DNA of 64,000 nucleotides from Streptomyces flavofungini. Its GTDB lineage: Bacteria > Actinomycetota > Actinomycetes > Streptomycetales > Streptomycetaceae. Made by a program: the position numbers and the translations under genes. Below are positions 11,401 to 19,302 of the stretch, piece by piece. The stretch lies in assembly GCF_014650815.1 (NCBI RefSeq), contig NZ_BMVR01000001.1, positions 310,001 through 374,000 of the forward strand. The letters run 5' to 3'. The notes below the pieces were generated by a model that was not told where the DNA came from, did not search any database, and was given only the letters and a program-made list of their open reading frames with translations. The number at the start of each line of letters is the position of its first letter. Within the stretch, counting starts at the first letter, position 1.

Positions 11401-11826
11401 CGGCCCGTACGCGACGTCCCCGACGAGGCCGTACGGCAGCGTCTCGGCGGGCCCGCCGTCGAGCGGCACCGCGCGCGCCCGGGTGCGGCGCAGCGACGCC
11501 TCGCCCTCGGTGCTGATCGCGAGGACCCGGCCGTCGGCCGTCCAGCCGCGCACGGACGTCTTCCCGCTGCCCCAGTACGTCAGGCGCCGGGTGGGGCCAC
11601 CGGCCACGGGCGCGACGTGCACCTCGGGGGCGCCGTCGCGCGTGGACGTCCACGCGACGGTGGTGCCGTCCGGGGAGATCCGTGGCTGGGTCACGGGTAC
11701 GTTGTCGGCGCTGACCCGCCAGGCGCGGCCGCCGTCGAGCGGGGCGAGCCAGACGTCGTCCTCTGCGGTGAAGGCGATCAACTCGCCGCGCAGGTGCGGA
11801 AACCGGAGGTAGGCAGGCTGAGTCAC
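8497..11826 (-). CDS. Tricorn-like S41 family protease
   Basis: 1109-residue cytosolic protease resembling tricorn core protease. The N-terminal two-thirds is made of beta-propeller repeats (LRFPHLRGELIAFTAEDDVWLAPL; LVFSPDSAWLAWSHPGP). A C1-like helical segment and a PDZ-like domain (GVAVRAGDAILAVGGRPV, about residues 820-850) follow, then the S41 fold. Catalytic candidates are Ser769-His770 in GTSHAYVTPRG and the nucleophile Ser in NEFSGSDGD near residue 991, matching tricorn Ser745/His746/Ser965. An ADSADSP-rich insertion of about 30 residues (DNA 11212-11290) interrupts the propeller. It probably trims peptides released by upstream proteases. Confidence 0.9.
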   Translation of the reverse strand: MTQPAYLRFPHLRGELIAFTAEDDVWLAPLDGGRAWRVSADNVPVTQPRISPDGTTVAWTSTRDGAPEVHVAPVAGGPTRRLTYWGSGKTSVRGWTADGRVLAISTEGEASLRRTRARAVPLDGGPAETLPYGLVGDVAYGPQGDVLLLSAPMGREAAWWKRYRGGTAGKLWIRQGAGTAAEGADGADSADSPAGADSADSPDSPDSGPRFVRLHADLDGNIEYPLWVGDRVAFLSDHEGVGAVYSSLPDGTDLRRHTPVGGGFYARHAATDGTRVTYTAAGELWLLDDLVDAEPRRLDIVLGGQRTDLQPHPVSAARWFGAAAPDHTGRGSAVAVRGAVHWVTHREGPARALAAEPGVRARLPRTFRVDGEEHVVWVTDAEGDDALEFAPATGLAPGATPRRLAAGQLGRVLALAMAPDGSRAAVAAHDGRVLFVERDSGEVREVDRAEHGEATGLVFSPDSAWLAWSHPGPRPLRQLKLANTADLAVSEATQLRFRDYSPAFTLDGKHLAFLSARAFDPVYDDHVFDLAFVGGARPHLITLAATTPSPFGPQRHGRAFDAPDTPHAETPDSEGTPATRVDLDGLAERVVPFPVEAARYSTLRAAKDGLLWLRHPVHGVLGASRATPTDPDPSSELERYDLAQHRVEELAGVAEHFAVTGDGKRVLLWADGKLKVVPSDRRASGDEDSDTNITVDLGRVRQTIDPAAEWRQMYDEAGRLMRDNFWRPDMGGVDWDAVLERYRPVLARVATHDDLMDLLWEVQGELGTSHAYVTPRGGWGGGAGTRQGLLGVDLSRGEDGAWRVDRVLPSETSDPDARSPLAAPGVAVRAGDAILAVGGRPVDPVTGPGPLLVGTAGKPVELTVSPAGGGDPRHAVVVPVDDEEPLRYHAWVADRRAYVHERSGGRLGYLHVPDMQAPGWAQIHRDLRIEVAREGLVVDVRENRGGHTSQLVVEKLARRIVGWDLPRGSGPLSYPGDAPRGPVVAVANEFSGSDGDIVNAAIKALGIGPVVGTRTWGGVVGIDSRYHLVDGTLVTQPKYAFWMEGYGWGVENYGVDPDVEVVVTPEDYAAGRDPQLDEAVRVALAALEVTPAKTPPAVPGGPGDGAPSA

Positions 11827-11871
11827 ACCGTCAGCCTAAGCAGGCGGCGCGCGGGGCGGAGGCGTTTTGGA

Positions 11872-12507
11872 TCACTTGCCCGGTTCCTCGTCCGGCTGTT
11901 CGGTCACGGTGACGGTGGCGGTGGGCCCGGGATCGGGCTTCTCGTGCCCGGCGTTGTCGTCACTGCCGTTGCCGTTGCCGTCATGCCCGTCACTGCCGTT
12001 GCCGTCGTTGCCATTGCCGTCGTTGCCGTCATTGCCGCTGTCGTCGTTGCCCTGGTCGTCGTTGCCGTCGTCGTCGGGCGTGTGGTCGCAGTTGCCGAGG
12101 GCGTCGACGCGGAACCACTCCTCGCTGCCGACCTTCGCGGTCAGATGCCCGCGGACGCAGGCGCCGTTCTGCACCTCCGTCACCCGGCCCTTGATGGTGA
12201 TGACCTCGTCGTCGTCGGACTGGCCGCGGCAGTCGACCTGCGCGGCCCGCGGCTCGTCGGACTCCGAGGCCTTCTTGTCCCGGCCGATGAACGACGCCGT
12301 ACAGGTGAGCCAGTCCACCTCGGCGTGCTGGCGCTCCAGCTCCCGCGTGCCCATCTTGTCGGTGGTGATCGCGACGGCGGACGTACTCATGTCGCCCTCG
12401 ACGGGGTCGCACGCGGTCAGGCCGAGACCGGCCGCCGCCATGGCCGTCACGGCGACGAGAACGCTGCGCGCCCGCCGTGTGCGCGGTATTCGCCTCAATG
12501 CCCCCAT
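11872..12507 (-). CDS. Small lipoprotein with Asp/Gly/Asn repeat tail
   Basis: 211-residue predicted secreted lipoprotein. A basic N-terminus (RRIPRTRRARS), a hydrophobic stretch and a lipobox LTAC (Cys at about residue 33) are visible. The middle domain contains several cysteines (WLTCTASF, QVDCRGQ, NGACVRG, GNCDH) that could form disulfides outside the cell and has a VITIKGRVTEV segment. Residues about 143-190 are a repetitive GNDGNDG/GNGSDG tail, then a TVTVTEQP end. I do not recognise a function. The anchor and the cysteine domain suggest a surface binding protein. Confidence 0.72.
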   Translation of the reverse strand: MGALRRIPRTRRARSVLVAVTAMAAAGLGLTACDPVEGDMSTSAVAITTDKMGTRELERQHAEVDWLTCTASFIGRDKKASESDEPRAAQVDCRGQSDDDEVITIKGRVTEVQNGACVRGHLTAKVGSEEWFRVDALGNCDHTPDDDGNDDQGNDDSGNDGNDGNGNDGNGSDGHDGNGNGSDDNAGHEKPDPGPTATVTVTEQPDEEPGK

Positions 12508-12601
12508 GAGCGGCAGCGTGCCACCGTGGACGGCACGGCGGTAGACCGCTTGTGGCCATCTGTCCGGTAACCGCCCCCGTCAGCGGCCCTGTCGCGTCCG
12601 G

Positions 12602-13003
12602 TCAGGCGCGATCCGTGCGCAGCAGCAGCCACTCCTGGAGCTCCACCAGGTTCCCCTCGGGGTCCTTGAGGTGGGCCACCCGCATCCGGTCCGTCATCGG
12701 CGCGGGCCCGTGCGTCAGCTCCGCGCCGCGCTCGGTGATCCGCTCGCAGTACGCGTCCAGGTCGTCGACGCGCAGCACCACCAGGGAGCGGTGGCCGGTC
12801 GCCGACTCGGCGAGTTCGCCGAGGAGTTCGGCCATCACGGTCCGGTCCTGCAGGGCGATGCCCGCGGAGCCCGTCGTGGGGCTGAACTTCTCGTACGGTC
12901 CGTTCGCCGCGCCCGACTGGGGCTTCAGGCCGAGGACGTCTGCGTAGAAGCGGTAGCAGGCGGGGAAGTCGGTGACGAGCAGGCGTACCTGGGCGAGTTC
13001 CAC
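12602..13003 (-). CDS. VOC (glyoxalase/bleomycin resistance) family protein
   Basis: 133-residue vicinal-oxygen-chelate fold protein. The two beta-alpha-beta modules show as VRLLVTDFPACYRFYADVLGL at the N-terminus and the RVAHLKDPEGNLVELQEW end, which supplies the usual C-terminal metal Glu. The chosen GTG start puts the domain at residue 3. The longer upstream frame is proline/arginine-rich shadow. Substrate unknown. The gene precedes the next one by 22 bases on the same strand as rsmE. Confidence 0.85.
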   Translation of the reverse strand: MELAQVRLLVTDFPACYRFYADVLGLKPQSGAANGPYEKFSPTTGSAGIALQDRTVMAELLGELAESATGHRSLVVLRVDDLDAYCERITERGAELTHGPAPMTDRMRVAHLKDPEGNLVELQEWLLLRTDRA

Positions 13004-13025
13004 GGGGATGCCTTTCGGGCGGTGA

Positions 13026-13775
13026 TCAGGACCAGCGTCCGGTCCGGCCGAGGAGGAGGGCCGTCGCGGCGGTGCCCGCGGTCGACGTGCGCAACACGCT
13101 ACGCCCGAGCCGGTAGGGCTTGGCACCCGCCTGCGCGAACGCCGCCAGCTCGTCCGGGGACACGCCGCCCTCGGGGCCGACGACGAGGACGAGGTGGCCG
13201 GTGGCGGGGAGTTCGGCGGTGGCCAGCGGTTCGCTGCCCTCCTCGTGCAGGACGGCGGCGAGGTCGGCGGCGGCCAGGAGCGCCGCGACCTGCTTGGTCG
13301 TGGCCAGTTCCGCGACGTCCGGGAAGCGCACGCGGCGCGACTGCTTGCCCGCCTCGCGTGCCGTCGCCCGCCACTTGCCGAGCGCCTTCTGACCGCGCTC
13401 GCCCTTCCACTGCGTGATGCAGCGGGACGCGGCCCAGGGCACGACCTCGTCGACGCCGGTCTCCGTCATGGTCTCCACGGCCAGCTCGCCCCGGTCGCCC
13501 TTGGGCAGCGCCTGCACGACGGTGATCCTGGGCGTCTCCCGCGCCTCCTCGCGGACGCCGTCGGCGTCCAGGGACACCGTCAGGCGGTCCTTGCCCTCGG
13601 TGTCCGTGACGACGCCGTGCGCCCAGCGTCCGGCGCCGTCGGTGAGGACGACGTCCTCGCCCGCGTGCAGCCGCTTCACGGACACCGCGTGCCGCCCCTC
13701 GGGCCCTTCGAGTACGTAGCGGCCGCCGGGGCCCGCGCCCCGGAAGTCCTCGACGACGAAGACCGGCGCCGTCAC
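13026..13775 (-). CDS. rsmE: 16S rRNA (uracil-1498-N3)-methyltransferase RsmE
   Basis: 249-residue SPOUT-class methyltransferase acting on U1498 of 16S rRNA. The N-terminal PUA-like part (GRHAVSVKRLHAGEDVVLTDG) is followed by VVQALPKGDRGELAVETMTETGVDEVVPW and the SAM-knot motif VLVVGPEGGVSPDEL with the C-terminal LGRSVLRTSTA. The GTG start overlaps the TGA of the nitronate monooxygenase gene (GTGA), so translation is coupled. In many actinobacteria rsmE is beside dnaJ; here only the monooxygenase separates them. Confidence 0.94.
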   Translation of the reverse strand: MTAPVFVVEDFRGAGPGGRYVLEGPEGRHAVSVKRLHAGEDVVLTDGAGRWAHGVVTDTEGKDRLTVSLDADGVREEARETPRITVVQALPKGDRGELAVETMTETGVDEVVPWAASRCITQWKGERGQKALGKWRATAREAGKQSRRVRFPDVAELATTKQVAALLAAADLAAVLHEEGSEPLATAELPATGHLVLVVGPEGGVSPDELAAFAQAGAKPYRLGRSVLRTSTAGTAATALLLGRTGRWS

Positions 13776-14887
13776 TCCGCACCCCGCGCGCCGAACACGG
13801 CCTTCGCCTCGTCGAGTTCGGCGACCAGGACCTCCATCAGCTCCCCGGCGGGCAGCGCCCGCGCCAGGCGGTGACCCTGGCCCGCCCACAGCGCCATGGC
13901 CTGCGGGTCACCGGCCTTGGCCGCGGCCTTGCGCAGGCCCGCGGTGAGGTAGTGGACCTGCGGGTACGCGGCCGGGGCGTACGGGCCGTGCTCGCGCATG
14001 AAGCGGTTGACCAGGCCGCGGGCGGGGCGGCCGGAGAAGGCCCGGGTCAGCTCGGTGTGGCTGAACAGGGGGTTCGTCATGGCCTGCTTGTGCAGCGGCT
14101 GCGCGCCCGACTCGGGGGTGACCAGGAACGCGGTGCCGAGCTGGGCGAAGGCGGCGCCCGCGGCGAGGACGGCGGCGATCTGGCCGCCGCGCATCAGGCC
14201 GCCCGCCGCGATCACCGGCAGCTGCACGGTCTCGCGGACCTGCGCGATCAGGCTCAGCAGGCCGATGCCGGAGCCGTCCGCCTCCGGGTTGTCGCGGTGC
14301 GTGCCCTGGTGGCCGCCCGCCTCGATGCCCTGCACGCACACCGCGTCGGCACCCGCCCGCTGGGCCGCGCGGGCCTCCTCGGGCGTGGTGACGGTGACGA
14401 CGGTACGGGTACCCACGCGGTCCAGCGCCTGTACAGCCTCCCGGGTCGGGCAGCCGAACGTGAACGACACCAGCGGCACCGGGTCGTCGAGGAGGATCGC
14501 GAGCTTCGCGTCGTAGCCGTCGTCGCGCTTACCCTCGGTGTCGCCGAGCTGCGTCTCGTACCAGGTGGCCTCGCCCGCGAGCTGGTTGCGGTACACCTCG
14601 ACGGCGGCGTCGAGGGGCGCGGCGCCGACCGCTCCGGTGGAACCGGGGCCCGCACCGGGGTACTCCGGCTGCGGCATGAACAGGTTCACGCCGAACGGCC
14701 GCGCCGTCAGGCCCCTGACCTGCTTGATCTCCTGATACATCCCGTCGGCGGTTTTGTACCCGGCAGCGAGGAAGCCCAGCCCCCCGGCCTCAGCGACCGC
14801 CGCCGCGAGCTGCGGCGTCGAGCCACCGCCCGCCATCGGGGCCTGCACGATCGGATAGCGACAGAGATCGGTGAGCGCGGAGGACAT
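13772..14887 (-). CDS. Nitronate monooxygenase (2-nitropropane dioxygenase family)
   Basis: 371-residue FMN-dependent TIM-barrel oxidase of the NMO class I type. Visible are PIVQAPMAGGGSTPQLAAAV at the N-terminus, GVNLFMP, the class motif region QGIEAGGHQGTH with the catalytic-type His, and the FMN phosphate loop VIAAGGLMRGGQIAAVLAAGA. It detoxifies alkyl nitronates such as propionate-3-nitronate in characterised members. The start was chosen at the ATG giving MSSALTDLCRYP, because the longer frame upstream lacks domain character. It is coupled to rsmE by a 4-base overlap. Confidence 0.9.
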   Translation of the reverse strand: MSSALTDLCRYPIVQAPMAGGGSTPQLAAAVAEAGGLGFLAAGYKTADGMYQEIKQVRGLTARPFGVNLFMPQPEYPGAGPGSTGAVGAAPLDAAVEVYRNQLAGEATWYETQLGDTEGKRDDGYDAKLAILLDDPVPLVSFTFGCPTREAVQALDRVGTRTVVTVTTPEEARAAQRAGADAVCVQGIEAGGHQGTHRDNPEADGSGIGLLSLIAQVRETVQLPVIAAGGLMRGGQIAAVLAAGAAFAQLGTAFLVTPESGAQPLHKQAMTNPLFSHTELTRAFSGRPARGLVNRFMREHGPYAPAAYPQVHYLTAGLRKAAAKAGDPQAMALWAGQGHRLARALPAGELMEVLVAELDEAKAVFGARGAE

Positions 14888-15099
14888 ACCGGCATCGTGC
14901 CACGTCTGGCGGAGGCGCCTCGTCCGGGGTCCAGCGGCGGCGCACCGTCCTGCCCGTCCTGCCCTGTGGGCAGCTGGGCCGCCAGGGGCGGCACGGGTGG
15001 GCACAGCCCCGGCCGACGGAGCCATCGCGCACAGGGTGACCACGCAAGTCGGCCCGGGGTGAGCGTGACGTCCACGCTCACCCCGGGCCGCCCAAGGCG

Positions 15100-16239
15100 C
15101 TAGCGCCCGTTGAACGCGTCCTTCAGGCGCGAGAAGAGCCCCTGCTGCCCCGGTTGAAACTGGCCGGTAGGCCGCTCCTCACCCCGCAGCTGCGCAAGCT
15201 CCCGCAGCAACCGTTCCTGCTCGGGATCGAGCTTGGACGGCGTGAGCACCTCGACGTGCACGATGAGGTCACCGCGCCCCCCACCGCGCAGGTGGGTGAC
15301 CCCGCGCCCGTGCAGCGGGATCGACTGCCCGGACTGCGTACCGGGCCGGATGTCGACCTCCTCCATGCCGTCCAACGTCTCGAGGGGCACCTTCGTGCCG
15401 AGCGACGCGGCGGTCATGGGCAGCGTGACGGTGCAGTGCAGATCGTCCCCGCGCCGCTGGAAGACGGCGTGCGGCAGCTCGTGGATCTCCACGTACAGGT
15501 CACCGGCGGGACCCCCGCCGGGCCCGACCTCACCCTCACCGGCGAGCTGGATCCGGGTGCCGTTGTCGACCCCGGCCGGGATCTTCACGGTGAGCGTGCG
15601 CCGCGACCGGATCCGCCCGTCGCCCGCGCACTCGGGGCACGGCGTCGGCACGACGGTCCCGAAGCCCTGGCACTGCGGGCACGGCCGGGAGGTCATGACC
15701 TGGCCGAGGAAGGACCGCGTGACCTGGGACACCTCGCCGCGACCGCGGCACATGTCGCAGGTCTGCGCGGAGGTGCCGGGCGCGGCACCCTCCCCGGAGC
15801 ACGTCGTGCAGACGACGGCCGTGTCGACCTGGATGTCCTTGGTGGTGCCGAAGGCCGCCTCTTCGAGGTCGATCTCCAGGCGGATCATGGCGTCCTGCCC
15901 GCGCCGGGTGCGCGAACGCGGCCCGCGCTGCGACGCCGTACCGAAGAACGCGTCCATGATGTCGGAGAAGTTGCCGAAGCCACCCGCTCCGAAGCCGCCC
16001 GCGCCACCGGCGCCGCCGGCCTGGGACAGCGGGTCGCCGCCGAGGTCGTAGACCTGCTTCTTCTGCGGGTCCGACAACACCTCGTACGCGGCGTTGATCT
16101 CCTTGAAGCGCTCTTGCGTCTTCGGGTCAGGATTGACGTCCGGGTGCAGCTCGCGTGCGAGCCGCCGGAAGGCCTTCTTGATGTCGTCCTGGGAAGCGTC
16201 GCGGCGCACGCCTAGTACGGCGTAGTAGTCCGTGGCCAC
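15100..16239 (-). CDS. dnaJ: Chaperone DnaJ (type I, DnaJ2-like)
   Basis: 379-residue Hsp40 co-chaperone. The J-domain carries HPD in ELHPDVNPD (about residues 32-34), then a Gly-rich linker ([19 protein letters not shown]). Four zinc-finger CxxCxGxG repeats follow ([32 protein letters not shown]), then the client-binding C-terminal domains. The start is GTG, directly abutting the hrcA stop with no gap. As the partner of hrcA behind the CIRCE site it should be heat-induced through relief of HrcA repression. Confidence 0.96.
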   Translation of the reverse strand: MATDYYAVLGVRRDASQDDIKKAFRRLARELHPDVNPDPKTQERFKEINAAYEVLSDPQKKQVYDLGGDPLSQAGGAGGAGGFGAGGFGNFSDIMDAFFGTASQRGPRSRTRRGQDAMIRLEIDLEEAAFGTTKDIQVDTAVVCTTCSGEGAAPGTSAQTCDMCRGRGEVSQVTRSFLGQVMTSRPCPQCQGFGTVVPTPCPECAGDGRIRSRRTLTVKIPAGVDNGTRIQLAGEGEVGPGGGPAGDLYVEIHELPHAVFQRRGDDLHCTVTLPMTAASLGTKVPLETLDGMEEVDIRPGTQSGQSIPLHGRGVTHLRGGGRGDLIVHVEVLTPSKLDPEQERLLRELAQLRGEERPTGQFQPGQQGLFSRLKDAFNGR

Positions 16240-17256
16240 TTACGACTCCGCCAGGATCTGTCCGACGTAACGTGCCACTGCGCGTACTGCTCCCATCGTT
16301 CCCGGATAGTCCATGCGGGTCGGTCCGACCACGCCCAGCTTGGCCACTGCCTCGCTCCCCGAACCGTAGCCGACGGAGACCACCGACGTGGAGCTGAGCC
16401 CCTCGTGGGCGTTCTCGTGACCGATCTTGACTGTCATGCCCGAATCCGTCGCCTCACCAAGCAACTTGAGGAGGACGACCTGCTCCTCCAGTGCCTCAAG
16501 GACGGGCCTGATGGTGAGGGGAAAGTCATGTCCGAAGCGGGTGAGATTGGCGGTGCCGCCGATCATCAGCCGCTCCTCGGTCTCCTCCACCAGCGTTTCG
16601 AGGAGGGTGGAGAGGACCGTCGTCACCGTGCCCCGGTCGTCCTTGTCGAAGGACTCCGCGAGGTCCTGCACGAGCTGCGGCACGTCGGAGAAGCGGCGGC
16701 CCGCGACCCGGCTGTTGAGCCGCGCCCGCAGGTCCGCGAGCGACGTCTCACCGAACGGCGCCGGGCAGTCGACCATGCGCTGCTCGACCCGGCCGGTGTC
16801 GGTGATGAGGACCAGCATCAGGCGGGCCGGGGCCAGCGAGAGCAGTTCCACGTGCCGCACCGTGGAGCGGGTCAGCGACGGATACTGCACCACCGCGACC
16901 TGCCGGGTGAGCTGCGCGAGCAGCCGCACCGTGCGCCCCACGACGTCGTCCAGGTCGACCGCGCCGTCCAGGAAGTTCTGGATCGCGCGCCGCTCCGGCG
17001 GCGTCATCGGCTTGACGCCCGCGAGGCGGTCCACGAACAGGCGGTACCCCTTGTCGGTCGGGATCCGCCCGGCGCTGGTGTGCGGCTGGGCGATGAACCC
17101 TTCCTCCTCCAGCGCGGCCATGTCGTTGCGGACCGTGGCCGGGGAGACGCCGAGGTGGTGGCGTTCGGTGAGCGCCTTGGAGCCGACGGGCTCCTCCGTG
17201 CCCACGTAGTCGTGGACGATGGCGCGCAGCACCTCAAGCCTGCGTTCACTGAGCAT
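16240..17256 (-). CDS. hrcA: Heat-inducible transcription repressor HrcA
   Basis: 338-residue repressor, the usual family length. The N-terminal winged helix is visible as [26 protein letters not shown] with [20 protein letters not shown]. The central GAF-like and C-terminal dimerisation regions follow ([22 protein letters not shown]). The ATG at 17256 lies 58 bases from the CIRCE inverted repeat. HrcA folding depends on GroE in characterised species, which couples repression to chaperone availability. Confidence 0.96.
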   Translation of the reverse strand: MLSERRLEVLRAIVHDYVGTEEPVGSKALTERHHLGVSPATVRNDMAALEEEGFIAQPHTSAGRIPTDKGYRLFVDRLAGVKPMTPPERRAIQNFLDGAVDLDDVVGRTVRLLAQLTRQVAVVQYPSLTRSTVRHVELLSLAPARLMLVLITDTGRVEQRMVDCPAPFGETSLADLRARLNSRVAGRRFSDVPQLVQDLAESFDKDDRGTVTTVLSTLLETLVEETEERLMIGGTANLTRFGHDFPLTIRPVLEALEEQVVLLKLLGEATDSGMTVKIGHENAHEGLSSTSVVSVGYGSGSEAVAKLGVVGPTRMDYPGTMGAVRAVARYVGQILAES

Positions 17257-17313
17257 CGCGCACACCTCCAGCTGTCGTCCCGCACCCGGAGCCCCCCGCG
17301 GTGGCCCCTCACC

Positions 17314-17340
17314 TTGGCACTCACCACACACGAGTGCCAG
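17314..17340. promoter_or_regulatory. CIRCE operator (HrcA binding site)
   Basis: TTGGCACTC, nine bases, GAGTGCCAG. The arms match in 8 of 9 pairs and the 9-bp spacer is exactly that of CIRCE (consensus TTAGCACTC-N9-GAGTGCTAA). It sits upstream of hrcA-dnaJ, implying autorepression. Confidence 0.93.
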
Positions 17341-17353
17341 CCTTCACCGAGTC

Positions 17354-17384
17354 AGTGTACGGCCGGTGGGTACAGCCCCGGCAA
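17354..17384 (-). promoter_or_regulatory. Candidate hrcA promoter
   Basis: On the minus strand TTGCCG, 19 bases, TACACT lies immediately upstream of CIRCE, so the operator would cover the start of transcription. The spacer is slightly long and the match is only moderate. Confidence 0.4.
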
Positions 17385-17532
17385 GGGCCGACCCCTTTGT
17401 CATGCCGACGAGTGCCGCCCTTGTCCCGCCTTGTCGTACCGACGGGTACCACCGCGTGACGTCCAGGGCAGCGGTTCGCTCTCGCCCCGGGCCCGTCCTG
17501 CCGCCGCGCGCCGTCGGCGTTAGCGTCACCCC

Positions 17533-18306
17533 ATGGATACGAGGGATACGAGCACGCCTTCCCCCGCGCCCGCACCGGCCTGGGCGGAGGCGGGCTGGGA
17601 ACGGCTCGCCGCGCGCGTGGGGCGGTGCAGGCTGCCGGTGTGGGACTGCACGGCCGGGCTCGTCGTCGGCGACGACGCGGCCCTGATGATCGAGGCCGGG
17701 TCGAGCCTGCGCGAGGGCTCCCGGCTGCGCGCCGACGCCCGGCGGCTCCTCGGCGGCGACCGGCGTGTGACCCATCTCGCCCTCACCCACCCCCACTTCG
17801 ACCACGTCCTCGGCGCGGCGGCGTTCGCGGGCGTCGAGATCTTCGGCGCCGTCGGCGTCGACACGGTCCTGGACCAGGGCCGCGACGAGCTGCGCGCGGA
17901 CGCCGTCGCCCAGGGCCTGGACCCGGCCGCCGCGGCCGAGGCCGCCGACCTCCTCGTCCACCCGCGCCACCTGGTGTGCGGCGAATGGACCCTGGACCTG
18001 GGCGGCATCCAGGTGCTGCTGGCCAACGTCGGCCCCGGCCACTCGGGCCACGACCTGGTGGTCCTGGTTCCCGGCGATGCCGACGGCGGCCCTGAAGTCG
18101 TCTTCTGCGGCGACCTGGTCGAGGAGTCCGGCGAGCCGCAGGCCGGTCCCGACGCGGCGCCCCGGCACTGGCCCGCCGCGCTCGACCGGCTCCTCGACCT
18201 GGGCGGCGAGGACGCGTTGTACGTGCCCGGGCACGGGGCGGTCGTCGACGCCGCCTTCGTACGCCGCCAACGCGACGAGCTGGCCCGGCGGTTCGGTGTC
18301 GCCTGA
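17533..18306 (+). CDS. MBL-fold metallo-hydrolase
   Basis: 257-residue metallo-beta-lactamase-fold hydrolase. The metal motif is LALTHPHFDHVLGAAAF (HxHxDH-like, with His-Pro-His-Phe-Asp-His). VGPGHSGHDLVVLVPG supplies the next His, CGDLVEESGEPQ the bridging Asp, and YVPGHGAVVD the last His. Substrate unknown. It is divergent from hrcA and is followed 23 bases later by the DUF3097 gene. Confidence 0.88.
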   Translation: MDTRDTSTPSPAPAPAWAEAGWERLAARVGRCRLPVWDCTAGLVVGDDAALMIEAGSSLREGSRLRADARRLLGGDRRVTHLALTHPHFDHVLGAAAFAGVEIFGAVGVDTVLDQGRDELRADAVAQGLDPAAAAEAADLLVHPRHLVCGEWTLDLGGIQVLLANVGPGHSGHDLVVLVPGDADGGPEVVFCGDLVEESGEPQAGPDAAPRHWPAALDRLLDLGGEDALYVPGHGAVVDAAFVRRQRDELARRFGVA

Positions 18307-18329
18307 CGCCATGCCATAACGTCTGGCCC

Positions 18330-19148
18330 ATGCGCAGCTACCACCCGGACCTGACCCCGCCCTGGAAGAAGCAGGCTCCCGCCCCCGAGGTGCCCGCCGA
18401 GACCGACCTGGTCGTGGAGGAGGTCACCACGGGCTTCTGCGGTGCGGTGATCCGCTGCGAGAAGACGGCCGAGGGGCCGACGGTGACGCTGGAGGACCGC
18501 TTCGGCAAGCACCGCGTGTTCCCGATGGCGCCGCGCGGCTTCCTCCTGGAGGGCCGGGTCGTCACGCTGGTCCGCCCGACGGCCGCCGCCGCGCCCCGGC
18601 AGCCCGCGCGCACCGCGTCCGGCTCCCTCGCGGTGCCCGGGGCGCGGGCCCGCGTGGCCCGGGCGGGGCGGATCTACGTGGAAGGACGGCACGACGCCGA
18701 GCTGGTCGAGAAGGTCTGGGGCGACGACCTGCGCGTCGAGGGCGTCGTCGTCGAGTACCTGGAAGGCATCGACGACCTGCCCGCCGTCGTCGAGGAGTTC
18801 GCCCCCGACGCCGGGGCCCGCCTCGGCATCCTCGTCGACCACCTGGTCCCGGGCTCCAAGGAGTCCCGCATCGCCGCGGCCGTCAGCAGCGACCACGCCC
18901 TGGTCGTCGGCCACCCCTACATCGACGTGTGGGAGGCCGTGAAGCCGTCCTCCCTGGGCATCACGGCCTGGCCCCGGATCCCCCACGGCCAGGACTGGAA
19001 AACCGGCGTGTGCCGCGCCCTCGGCTGGCCGGACAACACCGGCGCGGCCTGGCAGCACATCCTGCGCTCGGTCCACAGCTACAAGGACCTGGAGCCGCAG
19101 CTTCTGGGCAGGGTCGAGGAGCTGATCGATTTCGTGACGGCTCCGTAG
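18330..19148 (+). CDS. DUF3097 family protein
   Basis: 272-residue actinobacterial conserved protein. A Toprim-like reading is suggested by ARAGRIYVEGRHDAELVEKVWGDDL (about residues 105-130) and GILVDHLVPGSKESR, which look like the Glu and DxD segments of a toprim fold. The N-terminus has a conserved SYHPDLTPPWKK start. The role is unknown; nucleic-acid metabolism is an inference from the toprim resemblance only. Confidence 0.85.
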   Translation: MRSYHPDLTPPWKKQAPAPEVPAETDLVVEEVTTGFCGAVIRCEKTAEGPTVTLEDRFGKHRVFPMAPRGFLLEGRVVTLVRPTAAAAPRQPARTASGSLAVPGARARVARAGRIYVEGRHDAELVEKVWGDDLRVEGVVVEYLEGIDDLPAVVEEFAPDAGARLGILVDHLVPGSKESRIAAAVSSDHALVVGHPYIDVWEAVKPSSLGITAWPRIPHGQDWKTGVCRALGWPDNTGAAWQHILRSVHSYKDLEPQLLGRVEELIDFVTAP

Positions 19149-19163
19149 CCGGGCCCCTGTCAG

Positions 19164-19256
19164 GCGCCGAACGAGGAGGTATCAGCCCGTCCAGCACTTG
19201 AGGACGAGGCGCCGGACGAGGAGGTATCAGCCCGTCCGGCGCTTGAGGACGAGGCG
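19164..19256. repeat. Two-copy 45-bp tandem repeat with REP-like core
   Basis: Copies at 19164-19208 and 19209-19253 differ by only a few bases. Each carries ATCAGCCCGTCC and TTGAGGACGAG, the core of a dispersed Streptomyces intergenic repeat. An AGGGGCGAAGCCCC hairpin follows at about 19278-19292 before the hemW stop and may terminate both converging genes. Confidence 0.8.
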
Positions 19257-19302
19257 CGAAGCGGCGACAGAGGGGGACAGGGGCGAAGCCCCATACGACC
19301 GG

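Noticed and set aside
8407-12570. A 1387-codon open frame on the plus strand
   Set aside because: It runs antisense through the tricorn-like protease and lipoprotein genes, is built of Arg/Gly/Ala/Pro from high-GC third positions, and has no domain pattern.
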